Shown here: positions 1-8,102 of the stretch, one piece after another
Position numbering within the stretch: the first letter of the stretch is position 1
Layout of the letters: each line of letters starts with the position of its first letter
Origin: Anaerolineae bacterium
GTDB taxonomy: Bacteria > Chloroflexota > Anaerolineae > UBA1429
Reading direction: 5' to 3'
Length of the DNA: 23,116 nt
Assembly: GCA_016928125.1 (NCBI GenBank)
Contig: JAFGLK010000293.1
Location: forward strand, 1 to 23,116
Notes under the pieces: model-generated
Database searches by the model: none
What the model was told of the DNA's origin: nothing
Seen by the model: only the letters and a program-made list of their open reading frames with translations
Made by a program: the position numbers and the translations under genes

Positions 1-476
1 GCGCCCTCTCTGCGGATACGCGCCAGAGCCGGGCTGGCGCTGTCGAGCACGCTGCCGTCGGCATCCAGACAGCGATCGATCTCGTCGATCAGATGCGAGA
101 GCGGCTCGATCTCGGCGGCTAGTCCGGCCAGCAAGGGGTACTCATCAGCCACCCGCTGCAGCCGGTAGCGCAATGTGCGGGCGCTGAAGATCGTTGAGCG
201 GATGTCAACCAACTCGGGGGGCTGCAACTGCGCGCCGCGGTCCGCGCGATCGGCCAGGGCGCGCACATCGTGAGCACCGCCCACGGTCACATCGGGGTGC
301 ACTGCCAGCAGGGCCTTGGCCTCGTCCGTTTCTTGCAGGCGCTGACGCACCTCGTCGGCGTCCGGGCTTGGCCGCAGGGCATGGGCCAGAGCCCGGCTGG
401 CCGAGAAGGCGGTGTGCTCCTCGAGCTGCGCGATGATCTTGAAATACTCGAGCGTGATCAGATACTTGTCATCCAC
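1..476 (-). CDS. mutS2: Endonuclease MutS2 (RqcU), N-terminal part, runs off the window
   Basis: Only the first 158 codons are inside the window; the gene continues past position 1. The protein starts V/M-DDKYLITLEYFKIIAQLEE, the usual opening of MutS2 proteins. It continues with the family pattern ETDEAKALL, then GGAHDVRALADRADRGAQL, then LVDIRSTIFSARTLRYRL. MutS2 proteins are MutS-like ATPases with a C-terminal Smr nuclease domain; in Bacillus they act on collided ribosomes and may limit recombination. The ATPase and Smr domains would lie outside the window. I chose the GTG at 476 because the family begins with this M-D-x-K motif and because AGGG lies 8 bases upstream. No in-frame ATG is present nearby; a TTG at 518 is possible but unlikely. 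A near-consensus promoter lies upstream. Confidence 0.85.
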   Translation of the reverse strand, partial: MDDKYLITLEYFKIIAQLEEHTAFSASRALAHALRPSPDADEVRQRLQETDEAKALLAVHPDVTVGGAHDVRALADRADRGAQLQPPELVDIRSTIFSARTLRYRLQRVADEYPLLAGLAAEIEPLSHLIDEIDRCLDADGSVLDSASPALARIRREG

Positions 477-564
477 GGATTCAGCCCTACTCTCCGTACC
501 TGTGCAGAGCGCCAACCTGGCCCATGCGCGCGATGCGGCCAGCAGGCACACGTGCCAACAAGTG

Positions 565-593
565 AGTATAGGGTCGTGTCAGACTGGTGTCAA
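565..593 (-). promoter_or_regulatory. Sigma-70 type promoter of mutS2
   Basis: On the minus strand, TTGACA (588-593) and TATACT (565-570) are separated by exactly 17 bases. The predicted transcript starts near 558 and has a leader of about 80 bases before the mutS2 GTG at 476. The rest of the gap 477-657 holds no gene that I can see. Confidence 0.8.
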
Positions 594-657
594 AACGCGA
601 CCGCCACGCGTCCAGTGCCGATGCGATGCGACTCGCGGGCTCGGGGGATCGATTCAG

Positions 658-1497
658 CTACAGATCGCGTCGCGAGAATGAGAGGCTGGCGCCCACGATG
701 CACAGCACGATATAGGCCAGGGCATAGACCAGCATAGCGGGGCTGGGCGGGGTAGCCATGGCAAAGGGCGAAAGCTGCAGGCTGGTGATGGCCGCGGGCT
801 GCATCTCGTATGCAGCCATAGTCCACATCGCCTGGCTAGGTACCAGCAGGCTGGTCAGAATGCCAATGTCGACCATGGTCTCGTTGTGAGACACCGCCCC
901 GATCTGTTCCAGCCAGCTCCCCACAAAGGCCAAGCCGTAGAGCATAAAGCAGGTGACGCCATTCGCAACGGTGGACAGCCTTGTGCCCCCCAATATACTG
1001 AGGGCCAACAAAACCTCGGCCTGCACGATCATTAACCCGGCCCCGAGTAAGATGCCAGGGGGCAGATAGCCCGAGATCAGATAGGTGGTGAGCGTGATCC
1101 CGCCCATGAGAAAGGCGATATAGAGTGCGATCATGGCCGAGAGTCCGACCCACTTGCCCAGCACCAATACGCACCGGCGCATGGGCTTGGCGGCCAGAGC
1201 CTGGATGGTATGCGAGTTAATCTCCCCGGACAGGGTACCCACCGAGGCCAGCACAGCCAGCATCACCCCCAAGAAGCTGATCGCATAGAAGCCAGCCATC
1301 AGGGTGAAATTAAAGCCAGAATCAAGCACGAAATCACCGCCGCGCATATAGCGCATCATATCACGCATCATAAAGTAAAAGCCTGTGCTATAGAGTGCGA
1401 TAAAGACCGCACCCAGCCCAAGCCCCACCCAGACGATCTTGCGTCGTCGCGCTTCGCGCCAGGTCAGGCCCGCGATGATGCCGATCTCACGGATCAT
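658..1497 (-). CDS. ABC-2 type transporter permease
   Basis: A 279-aa integral membrane protein with about six hydrophobic segments. It begins with a short cytoplasmic stretch (MIREIGIIAGLTWREARRRK) and then the first membrane helix; this opening is typical of ABC-2 permeases related to the NatB/CcmB-like exporters. The motif SGEINSHTIQALAAKPMRR (around residues 90-108) matches the cytoplasmic coupling region seen in this family (usually E-x-x-x-x-T-x-x-L-x-x-P-x-x-R). Its ATG overlaps the TGA of the upstream ATPase gene by four bases (ATGA, 1494-1497), so the two are translationally coupled. Together they form one exporter. The substrate cannot be told from the sequence. Confidence 0.85.
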   Translation of the reverse strand: MIREIGIIAGLTWREARRRKIVWVGLGLGAVFIALYSTGFYFMMRDMMRYMRGGDFVLDSGFNFTLMAGFYAISFLGVMLAVLASVGTLSGEINSHTIQALAAKPMRRCVLVLGKWVGLSAMIALYIAFLMGGITLTTYLISGYLPPGILLGAGLMIVQAEVLLALSILGGTRLSTVANGVTCFMLYGLAFVGSWLEQIGAVSHNETMVDIGILTSLLVPSQAMWTMAAYEMQPAAITSLQLSPFAMATPPSPAMLVYALAYIVLCIVGASLSFSRRDL

Positions 1498-2414
1498 GCG
1501 CCCCCCTCCACGATGTTCACAAAGATCTCCTCCAGCGTCAACGCTTGGGGAGCGATCTCGTACAGATCGGCGCCATAGCTCACGATCCAGCGCGCGATCT
1601 CGGGCAGAGCGTGATCGTCGGCAAGCTGCAGAACGAGCGTGCCATTAGCTGGGGAGACCTCGATGTGTTGACTCCACTGACCGAGGCCGGCCAGCAGGCC
1701 GTCGTCTAGATGACCCACGCGCACACGCACCCGAACTAGCCCATCACGGTAGGCATGAGGCTCGGTCACCAGGCGCACGCGCCCCTCAGCCACAAAGGCC
1801 ACCCGCGTGCAAGTGATCTCCACCTCGCTCAAGAAGTGCGAATTCAAGAATACGGTGGTGCCCTTGTCGCGGAGATGCGCGAGGATGCGGCGCACCATGC
1901 GCCGCCCCAAGGGGTCGAGGCCGCTGGTAGGCTCGTCGAGAAAGACGACGTCAGGATCATTCACCAGCGCCTGAGCCAGCCCGATACGTTGCAGCATACC
2001 TTTGGAGTAGGTGCCCAGCAGACGTTTGCCCGCCTCTCGCAGGCCCACCAGCTCAAGCAACTCTGGGATACGCTGAGCGCGGAGCGCCTTGGGGACCCCG
2101 TGCAGCCGCGCGTGCAGATCCAGCAGTTCCTCGCCCCGCAGCCAATCGTGAAAGCGGAAATCCTCAGGCAGAAAGCCTATCCGCTGTCGACAGCGCGGAT
2201 CCTCGATGGGCATGCCAAGCAGCCTGCCCGATCCGGCGGTGGGTTTGACCAGGCCCAACAGCATCTTGACCGAGGTGGTCTTGCCGGCGCCGTTAGGACC
2301 CAGGAAGCCAAAGATCTCGCCGCGCTCCACGGTCAGCGAGAGCGACTCGACGGCCACCTTCTGCTCATATTCTTTGCGCAGTTCGAACACCTCAATGGCT
2401 GGCATGTCCGTCAT
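1494..2414 (-). CDS. ABC transporter ATP-binding protein
   Basis: A 306-aa ATPase. It has Walker A GPNGAGKT (residues 39-46), the Q-loop region around IGFLPEDFRF, signature YSKGMLQRIG (136-145), Walker B VVFLDEPTSGLDPLGR (156-171) and the switch histidine in LNSHFLSEVE. The C-terminal 80 residues form the extra domain found in ATPases paired with ABC-2 permeases. It powers the permease encoded immediately downstream (four-base overlap). An upstream ATG at 2453 would add 13 residues that do not resemble the family. The ATG at 2414 has an AGGAGG nine bases upstream, so I prefer it. Substrate unknown; the adjacent sigma/anti-sigma pair does not settle it. Confidence 0.93.
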   Translation of the reverse strand: MTDMPAIEVFELRKEYEQKVAVESLSLTVERGEIFGFLGPNGAGKTTSVKMLLGLVKPTAGSGRLLGMPIEDPRCRQRIGFLPEDFRFHDWLRGEELLDLHARLHGVPKALRAQRIPELLELVGLREAGKRLLGTYSKGMLQRIGLAQALVNDPDVVFLDEPTSGLDPLGRRMVRRILAHLRDKGTTVFLNSHFLSEVEITCTRVAFVAEGRVRLVTEPHAYRDGLVRVRVRVGHLDDGLLAGLGQWSQHIEVSPANGTLVLQLADDHALPEIARWIVSYGADLYEIAPQALTLEEIFVNIVEGGA

Positions 2415-2453
2415 GGACACAGGCCTCCTGTGGTGCGTATTCCTGGCAGGCAA

Positions 2454-2492
2454 ACTGGCCTCGGCGTGAATCTATGGTACACCGAGGCCAGT
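2454..2492. repeat. Inverted repeat upstream of the ABC exporter genes
   Basis: ACTGGCCTCGG (2454-2464) and its exact complement CCGAGGCCAGT (2482-2492) flank a 17-base loop. The repeat lies between the anti-sigma gene end (2580) and the ABC ATPase start (2414). On the minus strand a possible promoter (TTGGCA, 18 bases, TACCAT) would run through it, with the -10 inside the loop. No T-run follows, so it is either a weak terminator of the sigma operon or an operator for the exporter. Confidence 0.55.
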
Positions 2493-2511
2493 CTGGATGC
2501 CAAGTCGGTCA

Positions 2512-2580
2512 AACTCAAGCCATGCTGGGACCCACATGCATTGCTGCAGAGAACCTGCCCGCTTTATCCTGGCTTGAGTT
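2512..2580. repeat. Second inverted repeat, abutting the anti-sigma stop codon
   Basis: AACTCAAGCCA (2512-2522) and TGGCTTGAGTT (2570-2580) are perfect 11-base complements separated by 47 bases. The right arm ends at the stop codon of the anti-sigma gene. There is no T-run of terminator quality. It could fold at the 3' end of the sigma/anti-sigma mRNA. Function unknown. Confidence 0.5.
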
Positions 2581-3686
2581 CAGAACATCGAGGCGGCAAC
2601 CTTCACGAGTCTTTCTGCGCCAGCGCGCGCCGACACAAGATACACGACCTCATCCCTCTGCCAGAGCAGGGCCGCGTCCTCTTCACCGTCAACTGGCCTG
2701 AGGAGAAACGCCTCTGCCCCCGCCACATCCGTCTCTTGCACCGAGGCCATATTGGCCGGCACCGGCAGCAGCAACGTGTTCGACCAGTCGATCGATTGAC
2801 TGATGCGCTCTGCATCCTCCTCTGAGAAGCCGAGCAAGCTCAGCCCTGCCTGGCCAATGGACTGGGGATCCAGCCCCTCTGGATACTCGACCGTCGGCTC
2901 GAGCACCTGCACGACGGTGTAGGGCTCGCGGGTGATGCCCACCATGACGGGCGCGATGGCCCGCACCTCCCCTGCCTCGAAATCAGCGGGCACCAAGGCG
3001 GGATCAAGGCCCGCCACCTCGTAGAGCAACGTGAGGCTCTCGCGCTTGAGGGGAAAGCTGACCTCGGTGCGCCCTTTGACGCTGAACCGCAGCGGTCCTT
3101 CGCCGGGGAGATAGGCGGGCATGCGCACATCGAATCCGGCCAAAGCCCTGGCCTCCTCGAGGCTGTCTACGGTGGTCTCCGGTTCGTCTACCACCACTTG
3201 CGGCTCCTGGTCGCTGAGCACGTCCCTGAACGTCTGCTCGATGGCCTCCAACTGGCTCTCGCTCGGGTCGATCTGTATCACCGCGAACTTGTGTACGCGA
3301 AAGACGGACAACAACTGCCGCGCTAGCGTTCGGGTCGGGGCAAAGCTAAACGTGCCCACAACCAAGGCCAAAGCGGTTAGCCCGATGGCGACGGCGCGCC
3401 ACGATTTGTTTCTCATGACCATGTCCCTCCAATGGATGATCTTGTTCTGTGATTCATCATCAGCCTGCGATGCAAGCGCCTGCAGCGCCCGCCGCGGATC
3501 GGGCGCCGTCGGCGGCGTCAGTGATGACAGGCATGTGCCGGCCAGGGCCGCACGGGACCTGAGTGCGTCCAGACGCTCTCTGCACCTGGCGCAGCCGTCC
3601 AGATGGGCCGCCACGGCTTGGCGCTCCGGGATGCTCAAGGCATCATCCAGATAGGCGCGCAGCTTGCCTTCCGTTGTGCAGCTCAT
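2580..3686 (-). CDS. Membrane anti-sigma factor with zinc-finger (zf-HC2) domain
   Basis: A 368-aa protein. The N-terminal 50 residues are an anti-sigma zinc-binding fold with the H-x3-C-x2-C motif (HLDGCARCRERL), preceded by LRAYLDDALSIPERQAVAAH. One membrane helix follows (around residues 100-120, AVAIGLTALALVVGTFSF). The remaining ~240 residues would be outside the membrane and include a stretch resembling the DUF4367-type sensor fold (GFDVRMPAYLPGEGP). It lies 26 bases downstream of the ECF sigma gene, the usual layout for a cognate pair: the cytoplasmic zinc finger holds the sigma factor until a surface signal releases it. The ATG at 3686 is chosen because GGAG lies seven bases upstream; the ATG at 3716 lacks such a site. 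Confidence 0.85.
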   Translation of the reverse strand: MSCTTEGKLRAYLDDALSIPERQAVAAHLDGCARCRERLDALRSRAALAGTCLSSLTPPTAPDPRRALQALASQADDESQNKIIHWRDMVMRNKSWRAVAIGLTALALVVGTFSFAPTRTLARQLLSVFRVHKFAVIQIDPSESQLEAIEQTFRDVLSDQEPQVVVDEPETTVDSLEEARALAGFDVRMPAYLPGEGPLRFSVKGRTEVSFPLKRESLTLLYEVAGLDPALVPADFEAGEVRAIAPVMVGITREPYTVVQVLEPTVEYPEGLDPQSIGQAGLSLLGFSEEDAERISQSIDWSNTLLLPVPANMASVQETDVAGAEAFLLRPVDGEEDAALLWQRDEVVYLVSARAGAERLVKVAASMF

Positions 3687-3712
3687 GGGCCAGCTCCTTC
3701 CATCTCTTGCGC

Positions 3713-4306
3713 TCACGCTTCTTCCCCCACGAGGCTTCGGTAGGCTCGGGCAAAGGCCGCCTCTGCGCGAGCTAGCAGAGTCCCCACAGACCCCGGCGCC
3801 ATCTCGAGCGCCTGGGCGATCTCGCGATACGATAGCCCACTGTAGCGCAGCGTCAGGATGGCCGCCTGGCGCTGATTGAGGAGCGCCAGCGCCTGGCGCA
3901 CGCCAAACTGCGCCTGATCGCGCTCGAGCTCCGTCGCAGGATCAGGGACTGCCTGCGCCCAGCCGACCCCGTCGGTGGAGGCCGCCAAGCGGTCGCGGCG
4001 CTTTTCCAAACGCCGGCGGGCGCGCAGCGCGTTGTAGCCTAGGCGCGTGGCCACCCGATAGAGCCAGGCGCGAATCTCGGCCTCGCCGCCTCGGGGCGGA
4101 CGATCATGTAGCCGCAGAAAGACTTCTTGGGCCACGTCATCCGCCTCATCGCCGACCATGCGATAGAGGGCGCGGTAGATCGCGTCATAGTGGCCTCGAA
4201 ACAGGGCCTCAAAGGCGGCCTCATCTCGGTCTCGAGACCACGCCAAGAGCAGCGCTTCTGTGCTCATCTGTGACTCGTGGGAACTTGAGCGTCTGTCATC
4301 ACTCAT
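3713..4306 (-). CDS. RNA polymerase ECF-type sigma factor
   Basis: A 197-aa sigma-70 family protein of ECF type. Region 2 spans roughly residues 15-80 (AAFEALFRGHYDAIYRALYR, DEADDVAQEVFLRL, IRAWLYRVATRLGYNALRAR). Region 4 lies at the C-terminal end (LLNQRQAAILTLRYSGLSYREIAQALEMAPGSVGTLLARAEAAF), with the helix-turn-helix that reads the -35 box. It is followed by its probable anti-sigma factor. The start is uncertain: ATGs at 4351, 4306 and 4267 are all in frame and none has a convincing ribosome binding site. The conserved region only requires the 4267 start; 4306 is a compromise. Confidence 0.88.
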   Translation of the reverse strand: MSDDRRSSSHESQMSTEALLLAWSRDRDEAAFEALFRGHYDAIYRALYRMVGDEADDVAQEVFLRLHDRPPRGGEAEIRAWLYRVATRLGYNALRARRRLEKRRDRLAASTDGVGWAQAVPDPATELERDQAQFGVRQALALLNQRQAAILTLRYSGLSYREIAQALEMAPGSVGTLLARAEAAFARAYRSLVGEEA

Positions 4307-4397
4307 AGAACACCGCTGGCCCCGTGTTTGTGACAGCAACTCGGGCGTCATTCGTCATTGTGCACCATCGGGAGACGGATCACAAGCAGGGGCTCGG

Positions 4398-4418
4398 GGC
4401 CACCTCATGTTGGTGGCC
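4398..4418. repeat. Short palindrome between sigma gene and TPR gene
   Basis: GGCCACC (4398-4404) and GGTGGCC (4412-4418) are perfect complements around a seven-base loop. It sits about 50-90 bases upstream of the possible sigma-gene starts, where an operator or leader hairpin could act. I see no clear minus-strand promoter next to it, nor a classic ECF autoregulatory promoter. Confidence 0.4.
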
Positions 4419-4470
4419 AAGATGCTTTTGCCAAGAGACGGCTCGGCCCTCTGTCCAGACGTCACCCAAT

Positions 4471-4498
4471 TTGCGCCCGGTAACGGCCATGCTATAAT
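4471..4498 (+). promoter_or_regulatory. Promoter for the TPR protein gene
   Basis: TTGCGC (4471-4476) and a perfect TATAAT (4493-4498) are 16 bases apart. Transcription would start near 4505 and leave a GC-rich leader of about 200 bases before the preferred ATG at 4704. I recognise no riboswitch or known small RNA in that leader; it has only small hairpins such as CGTGC-GA-GCACG. Confidence 0.65.
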
Positions 4499-4703
4499 CT
4501 CCTATGCGCGCGGGCTATGCTGGCGCTTGTGCGTCGCCTGGGCTGCCACATGGGATAGGGTATTCCCGCAACTGGCGTCTGCTGGCTGCCCCACGACCTG
4601 AGTTGTGCCCCTGGCGTGTGCGCGTGCGAGCACGTCGGCCCCGGCTAACTCTGAGGGTGGCTTGAGGTCCCCGAGCGACGGCACTGGAGGTGCATGGGTC
4701 GAG

Positions 4704-5855
4704 ATGTACCTGGAGCCCGCCAGGAGACGGCGACAGAAGAAGCCGATCTGGCCCTGGATCTTCTCCGTTTTGATCGCTCTGTCGGTTGCCTCTTATCTCT
4801 ACGCCAAAAGACCACGGGATCTGAACGCAGCGCTCGTCATTATCGAGGCCATCAGCGGCCCTTTGCCCACCCCGACGCCAACGGAGGTCAGCGCCTCTGA
4901 GCACGTGGCGCTAGGGGATCGCCTCTTCGCGGCCGGGCAATATGACCTGGCCATCGAGGAGTACCGTCGCGCCACAGAGCTCGACCCCACGCTTGCATCC
5001 GCGTTTGCCCGTTGGGGTCGCATCTTGTCCCTTAGGCATCAAGGGGCAGAAGCCTTGCGGTTGGGTCGGCGGGCCGTGGAGTTGGATGCCGAGTCGGCGG
5101 AGAACCAAGCCATCCTTGGCATGATCCTGGACTGGAATGGCCAGCCTGCCGAAGCGGTAGGAGTCTGTCTCAAGGCGACCAAGATCGACGCCAGCTATGC
5201 TTTGGGATATGCCTATCTCGCCGAAGCCTACGGCGATTTCGGTCGCCTGCAAGAGGCGATCGAAATGGCTGAGCGCGCCATGGAGCTTGACGCGGCCAGC
5301 GTCTTTGTCCGGCGTAACCAAGGCTACATCCTCGAGTTGCTCGGTCGCTATGAGGACGCCATAGCCGAATACGAGGCCGCGCTGGAGATCAATCCGCATC
5401 ACGCCTACATCTACTTGGATCTGGGCCGCAACTTGCGCGTGCTAGAGGATCTTGAGGGGGCGACATTCTACTTTGAGCGCGCGACAGAGGTCGATCCTGG
5501 TGATCCGCATGCATTTGACCAGTTGGGATGGACCTATTTCGCCCAAGGCATGTATGAGTTGGCGTCCGATGCGCTCGAACGGGCCGTGAGCCTCGATCCC
5601 ACCAATCCGACTTTCCTTGGCCATCTGGGCATGGCTTACTACGGCCGCCGTCACTATGAAGAGGCCATTGTCTATCTGCGCCAGGCGATCGATGTCGGAG
5701 GGGCTTCGGAGGAGTATTGCTACGAGCTTGGCTTTTGCTATGCTTACCTGAATCAATGCGAACAGGCGAATGAATGGTTCCACAAGGCGCTGGAGGTCAA
5801 TCCGAATTCGACGATCGCTCGCCAGGGTCTAGCCTACTGTGAGCAGGTCCAGTGA
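4704..5855 (+). CDS. Membrane-anchored tetratricopeptide repeat (TPR) protein
   Basis: A 383-aa protein. A short basic N-terminus (ARRRRQKK) is followed by one membrane helix (PIWPWIFSVLIALSVASYLYA, about residues 15-35), a proline/threonine linker (GPLPTPTPTEV), then about ten tandem 34-residue TPRs to the C-terminus. Repeats such as GRYEDAIAEYEAALEINPHH and GMYELASDALERAVSLDPTN show the W/G/Y/A/P spacing of the family. TPR arrays are protein-binding scaffolds; the partner is unknown. The basic N-terminus predicts the repeats lie outside the membrane, but this is not certain. An in-frame GTG at 4605 would add 33 low-complexity residues; the ATG at 4704 places the helix at a normal distance and has a GGAGG 13 bases upstream. 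A 51-aa membrane peptide follows 33 bases downstream. Confidence 0.85.
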   Translation: MYLEPARRRRQKKPIWPWIFSVLIALSVASYLYAKRPRDLNAALVIIEAISGPLPTPTPTEVSASEHVALGDRLFAAGQYDLAIEEYRRATELDPTLASAFARWGRILSLRHQGAEALRLGRRAVELDAESAENQAILGMILDWNGQPAEAVGVCLKATKIDASYALGYAYLAEAYGDFGRLQEAIEMAERAMELDAASVFVRRNQGYILELLGRYEDAIAEYEAALEINPHHAYIYLDLGRNLRVLEDLEGATFYFERATEVDPGDPHAFDQLGWTYFAQGMYELASDALERAVSLDPTNPTFLGHLGMAYYGRRHYEEAIVYLRQAIDVGGASEEYCYELGFCYAYLNQCEQANEWFHKALEVNPNSTIARQGLAYCEQVQ

Positions 5856-5888
5856 GCTCTTGGCGCCATCGGTTCCGAAAGGAGCGCT

Positions 5889-6044
5889 ATGAAAAAGGGG
5901 TTGCCCCTCACACGTCAGACGCTGATCTGGGTGCTGAGCCTGCTGGTGGTCATCTCGATGATCTGCAGTTTTCTGTTCACGTTGCGGCCGCCGCGCGCAC
6001 CGGCTGCGCCGACGGCCATTCCTACCCAGAGCCTGAGCCGCTGA
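5889..6044 (+). CDS. Small single-pass membrane protein, 51 aa, unknown function
   Basis: A short ORF starting at ATG 5889 with AAAGGAG ending about four bases upstream. The peptide begins MKKGLPLTRQTL, continues with one strongly hydrophobic helix (IWVLSLLVVISMICSFLF, residues 13-30) and ends with a proline/alanine/threonine-rich tail. It lies 33 bases after the TPR gene and before the obgE promoter, so it is probably the last gene of the TPR operon. Both proteins have one N-terminal membrane helix and a Pro/Thr linker, which makes a partnership plausible but unproven. I know no family for it. The good ribosome site and clean helix argue that it is real. Confidence 0.6.
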   Translation: MKKGLPLTRQTLIWVLSLLVVISMICSFLFTLRPPRAPAAPTAIPTQSLSR

Positions 6045-6057
6045 GCTCGATCCCAGG

Positions 6058-6085
6058 TTGACATATTGAGAGATGCGAGTATAGT
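6058..6085 (+). promoter_or_regulatory. Promoter of obgE operon
   Basis: TTGACA (6058-6063), 16-base spacer, TATAGT (6080-6085). Transcription would start near 6092, giving a leader of about 90 bases before obgE. Confidence 0.75.
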
Positions 6086-6111
6086 TTGGTGTTCGCCGAT
6101 CTGACCTATTG

Positions 6112-6140
6112 TCTGGGGACAGGCCTATGCCGGCCCCAGA
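6112..6140 (+). promoter_or_regulatory. Hairpin in the obgE leader
   Basis: TCTGGGG (6112-6118) pairs exactly with CCCCAGA (6134-6140), and an inner GGC/GCC pair closes a four-base loop. It is inside the predicted 5' leader. No T-run follows, so it is not an intrinsic terminator; it may be a stability or attenuation element. Confidence 0.4.
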
Positions 6141-6184
6141 GAGATCTTCAAACGAGGCATGAGTGAACGCGCTCAGGGTGTGCT

Positions 6185-7450
6185 ATGTTCTTTGATGAAG
6201 CCGAGATCACGGTCCGAGCAGGCGCCGGTGGCGATGGGGCGATGAGTTTCCGGCGCGAGAAGTATATACCCTTTGGGGGACCCGATGGCGGCCACGGCGG
6301 TCGGGGTGGTCATGTCCTGCTGCGGGTCGATTCCCAGATGAACACGCTGGTTGCTTTTGCGCGCCGGCGGCACTTTGCGGCTACCGACGGCGCCCCGGGC
6401 CAGGGGCAGAGGATGCACGGCAAGAACGGTGAGGACCTGTACATTGATGTGCCGGCCGGCACGGTGGTCCGTAATGCCGAGACAGGCGAATTGCTGGGTG
6501 ATCTGGTTGAGGAAGGAGATACGCTGCTCGTGGCTCGCGGCGGGCGAGGTGGGCGTGGCAATGACTTTTTCAAGTCGCCCACGTTGCAGACGCCGCGCTT
6601 TGCTGAGCTGGGGCAGCCCGGGGAAGAGCTCACGCTCGAGCTAGAGTTGCGGCTCATCGCCGATGTGGGGGTGATCGGCAAGCCGAATGCAGGCAAATCG
6701 ACGCTCTTGGCCAGCGTCACGGCGGCCCGCCCCAAGATCGCTGAGTATCCCTTTACGACGCTCAGCCCCAACCTGGGAGTCGTCGAGATCGACAATCGCT
6801 CCTTTGTGATGGCCGATATTCCTGGGTTGATCGAAGGCGCTCACGATGGTGCTGGTCTAGGCATCCAATTCCTGCGCCATATTGAGCGCACACGATTGCT
6901 TGTGCACCTGCTGGATGGCATGAGCACCGATCCTCTGGAGGATCTACAGGCCATCAACCGCGAGCTGACGCTCTACAGCCAGCAGCTGGCGTCCACGCCG
7001 CAGATCGTCGTGCTGACCAAGATGGATCTACCCGACGCCCGGGCGATGTGGGAGCTGTTGCGGGAAGAGGCCGCGGAGGAGGTCGAAGAGTTGCAGGCTA
7101 TCTCGGCCGTCACCCATGAGGGCATCTCCGAGCTGCTGCGGCTCATCGTCCGTCGTTTGGACGCTCTTCCTGCAGAAGAGGAAACGGCGGACACGTTGTA
7201 TACATTTCGGCCGCACAAGGTCCGAGAAAGCCAGACGTTTCAGATCACCAGGGAGGGCGATGCCAGATACCGCCTATCTGGCGCCGAGATCGAGCGCCTG
7301 GCGATCATGACCGACTGGGGCAGCATGGAGGCCATGGAGCGCTTTGAGCGCATCCTCATCTCGCGAGGCATTGCCGACGAACTTGAGCGGGCCGGCGTAT
7401 CGTTGGGCGACACCGTTATGATCGGGGAGATCGAGCTTGAGTGGCGTTAG
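6185..7450 (+). CDS. obgE: GTPase Obg/CgtA
   Basis: A 421-aa protein of the usual three-domain Obg layout. The glycine-rich Obg domain (residues 1-158) includes [17 protein letters not shown] and the repeated G-G-x-G-G turns. The GTPase domain has G1 GKPNAGKST (165-173), switch TT at 191-192, G3 DIPGLIEGA (211-219) and G4 TKMD (278-281). A C-terminal OCT domain follows (about 341-421, starting at YTFRP). Obg binds the 50S ribosomal subunit and takes part in its late assembly and in stress control; it is normally essential. The gene overlaps the possible start of nadD, forming an obgE-nadD pair common in bacteria. Upstream sequence CAGGGTG is a modest ribosome site. Confidence 0.97.
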   Translation: MFFDEAEITVRAGAGGDGAMSFRREKYIPFGGPDGGHGGRGGHVLLRVDSQMNTLVAFARRRHFAATDGAPGQGQRMHGKNGEDLYIDVPAGTVVRNAETGELLGDLVEEGDTLLVARGGRGGRGNDFFKSPTLQTPRFAELGQPGEELTLELELRLIADVGVIGKPNAGKSTLLASVTAARPKIAEYPFTTLSPNLGVVEIDNRSFVMADIPGLIEGAHDGAGLGIQFLRHIERTRLLVHLLDGMSTDPLEDLQAINRELTLYSQQLASTPQIVVLTKMDLPDARAMWELLREEAAEEVEELQAISAVTHEGISELLRLIVRRLDALPAEEETADTLYTFRPHKVRESQTFQITREGDARYRLSGAEIERLAIMTDWGSMEAMERFERILISRGIADELERAGVSLGDTVMIGEIELEWR

Positions 7451-8102
7451 TGAGGGCGTGTGCTTGCGGGAAGCAGCCGAGCCCACGTTGCGCGTCGGGC
7501 TACTCGGCGGGACTTTTGACCCGATCCACATTGGTCATCTGATCATAGCGGAGGAGGCGCGGGTTCGAGTGGGGCTCGACCGCGTCGTGTTTATCCCGGC
7601 GCGCGTATCGCCGCTCAAGCGAGATGGAACGTTCTTCGCGATTGGTGAGCGCTGCGAGATGGTCCGACTGGCCATCGCCGACAATGTCCATTTCGGTCTG
7701 TCGCGTGTCGATATCGATCGTAAGGGACCCTCCTTCACGGTGGATACACTGCGGGCGCTCAAGGCCGAATTCGGGCAGCGCGTCACCCTTTTTTTCATCA
7801 TGGGCATGGATTCCCTGCTGAGCCTGAATCGTTGGCATCGCCCTGATGAGATCATCCGCCTGGCGCGCATCGTAGCGATCAGCCGCCCGGGATTCGAACC
7901 CGATCTGGCGGCGCTCGAAGCCGACGTGCCCGGGATCTCTGCGGCCACCGAGATCATCTCCACGCTCCGGATCGGCATCTCCTCTACGGATATCCGGCGT
8001 CGCATCGTCCAGGGATTGCCCATCCGCTATCAAGTGCCTGCTGCGGTTGAGGCCTACATCGCCACCCATGCGCGCACCGAGAGCGAGAACCGTGCCTCCT
8101 AG
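7437..8102 (+). CDS. nadD: Nicotinate-nucleotide adenylyltransferase
   Basis: A protein of up to 221 aa that makes deamido-NAD from nicotinate mononucleotide and ATP. The nucleotidyltransferase signature [11 protein letters not shown] is at residues 24-34, and the second signature [10 protein letters not shown] is near the C-terminus. [20 protein letters not shown] matches the substrate-binding segment of NadD. The start is uncertain: the TTG at 7437 has GGGGAG seven bases upstream and overlaps obgE by 14 bases; a GTG at 7458 is an alternative. The next gene starts inside its 3' end, so the operon continues. Confidence 0.95.
   Translation: MSGVSEGVCLREAAEPTLRVGLLGGTFDPIHIGHLIIAEEARVRVGLDRVVFIPARVSPLKRDGTFFAIGERCEMVRLAIADNVHFGLSRVDIDRKGPSFTVDTLRALKAEFGQRVTLFFIMGMDSLLSLNRWHRPDEIIRLARIVAISRPGFEPDLAALEADVPGISAATEIISTLRIGISSTDIRRRIVQGLPIRYQVPAAVEAYIATHARTESENRAS

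Noticed and set aside
1755..2825. Open frame of 356 codons on the plus strand across the ABC ATPase gene
   Set aside because: It is antisense to a clear ABC ATPase with all motifs, has no family-like blocks, and runs across the intergenic repeats into the anti-sigma gene. A shadow of the GC-rich coding strand.
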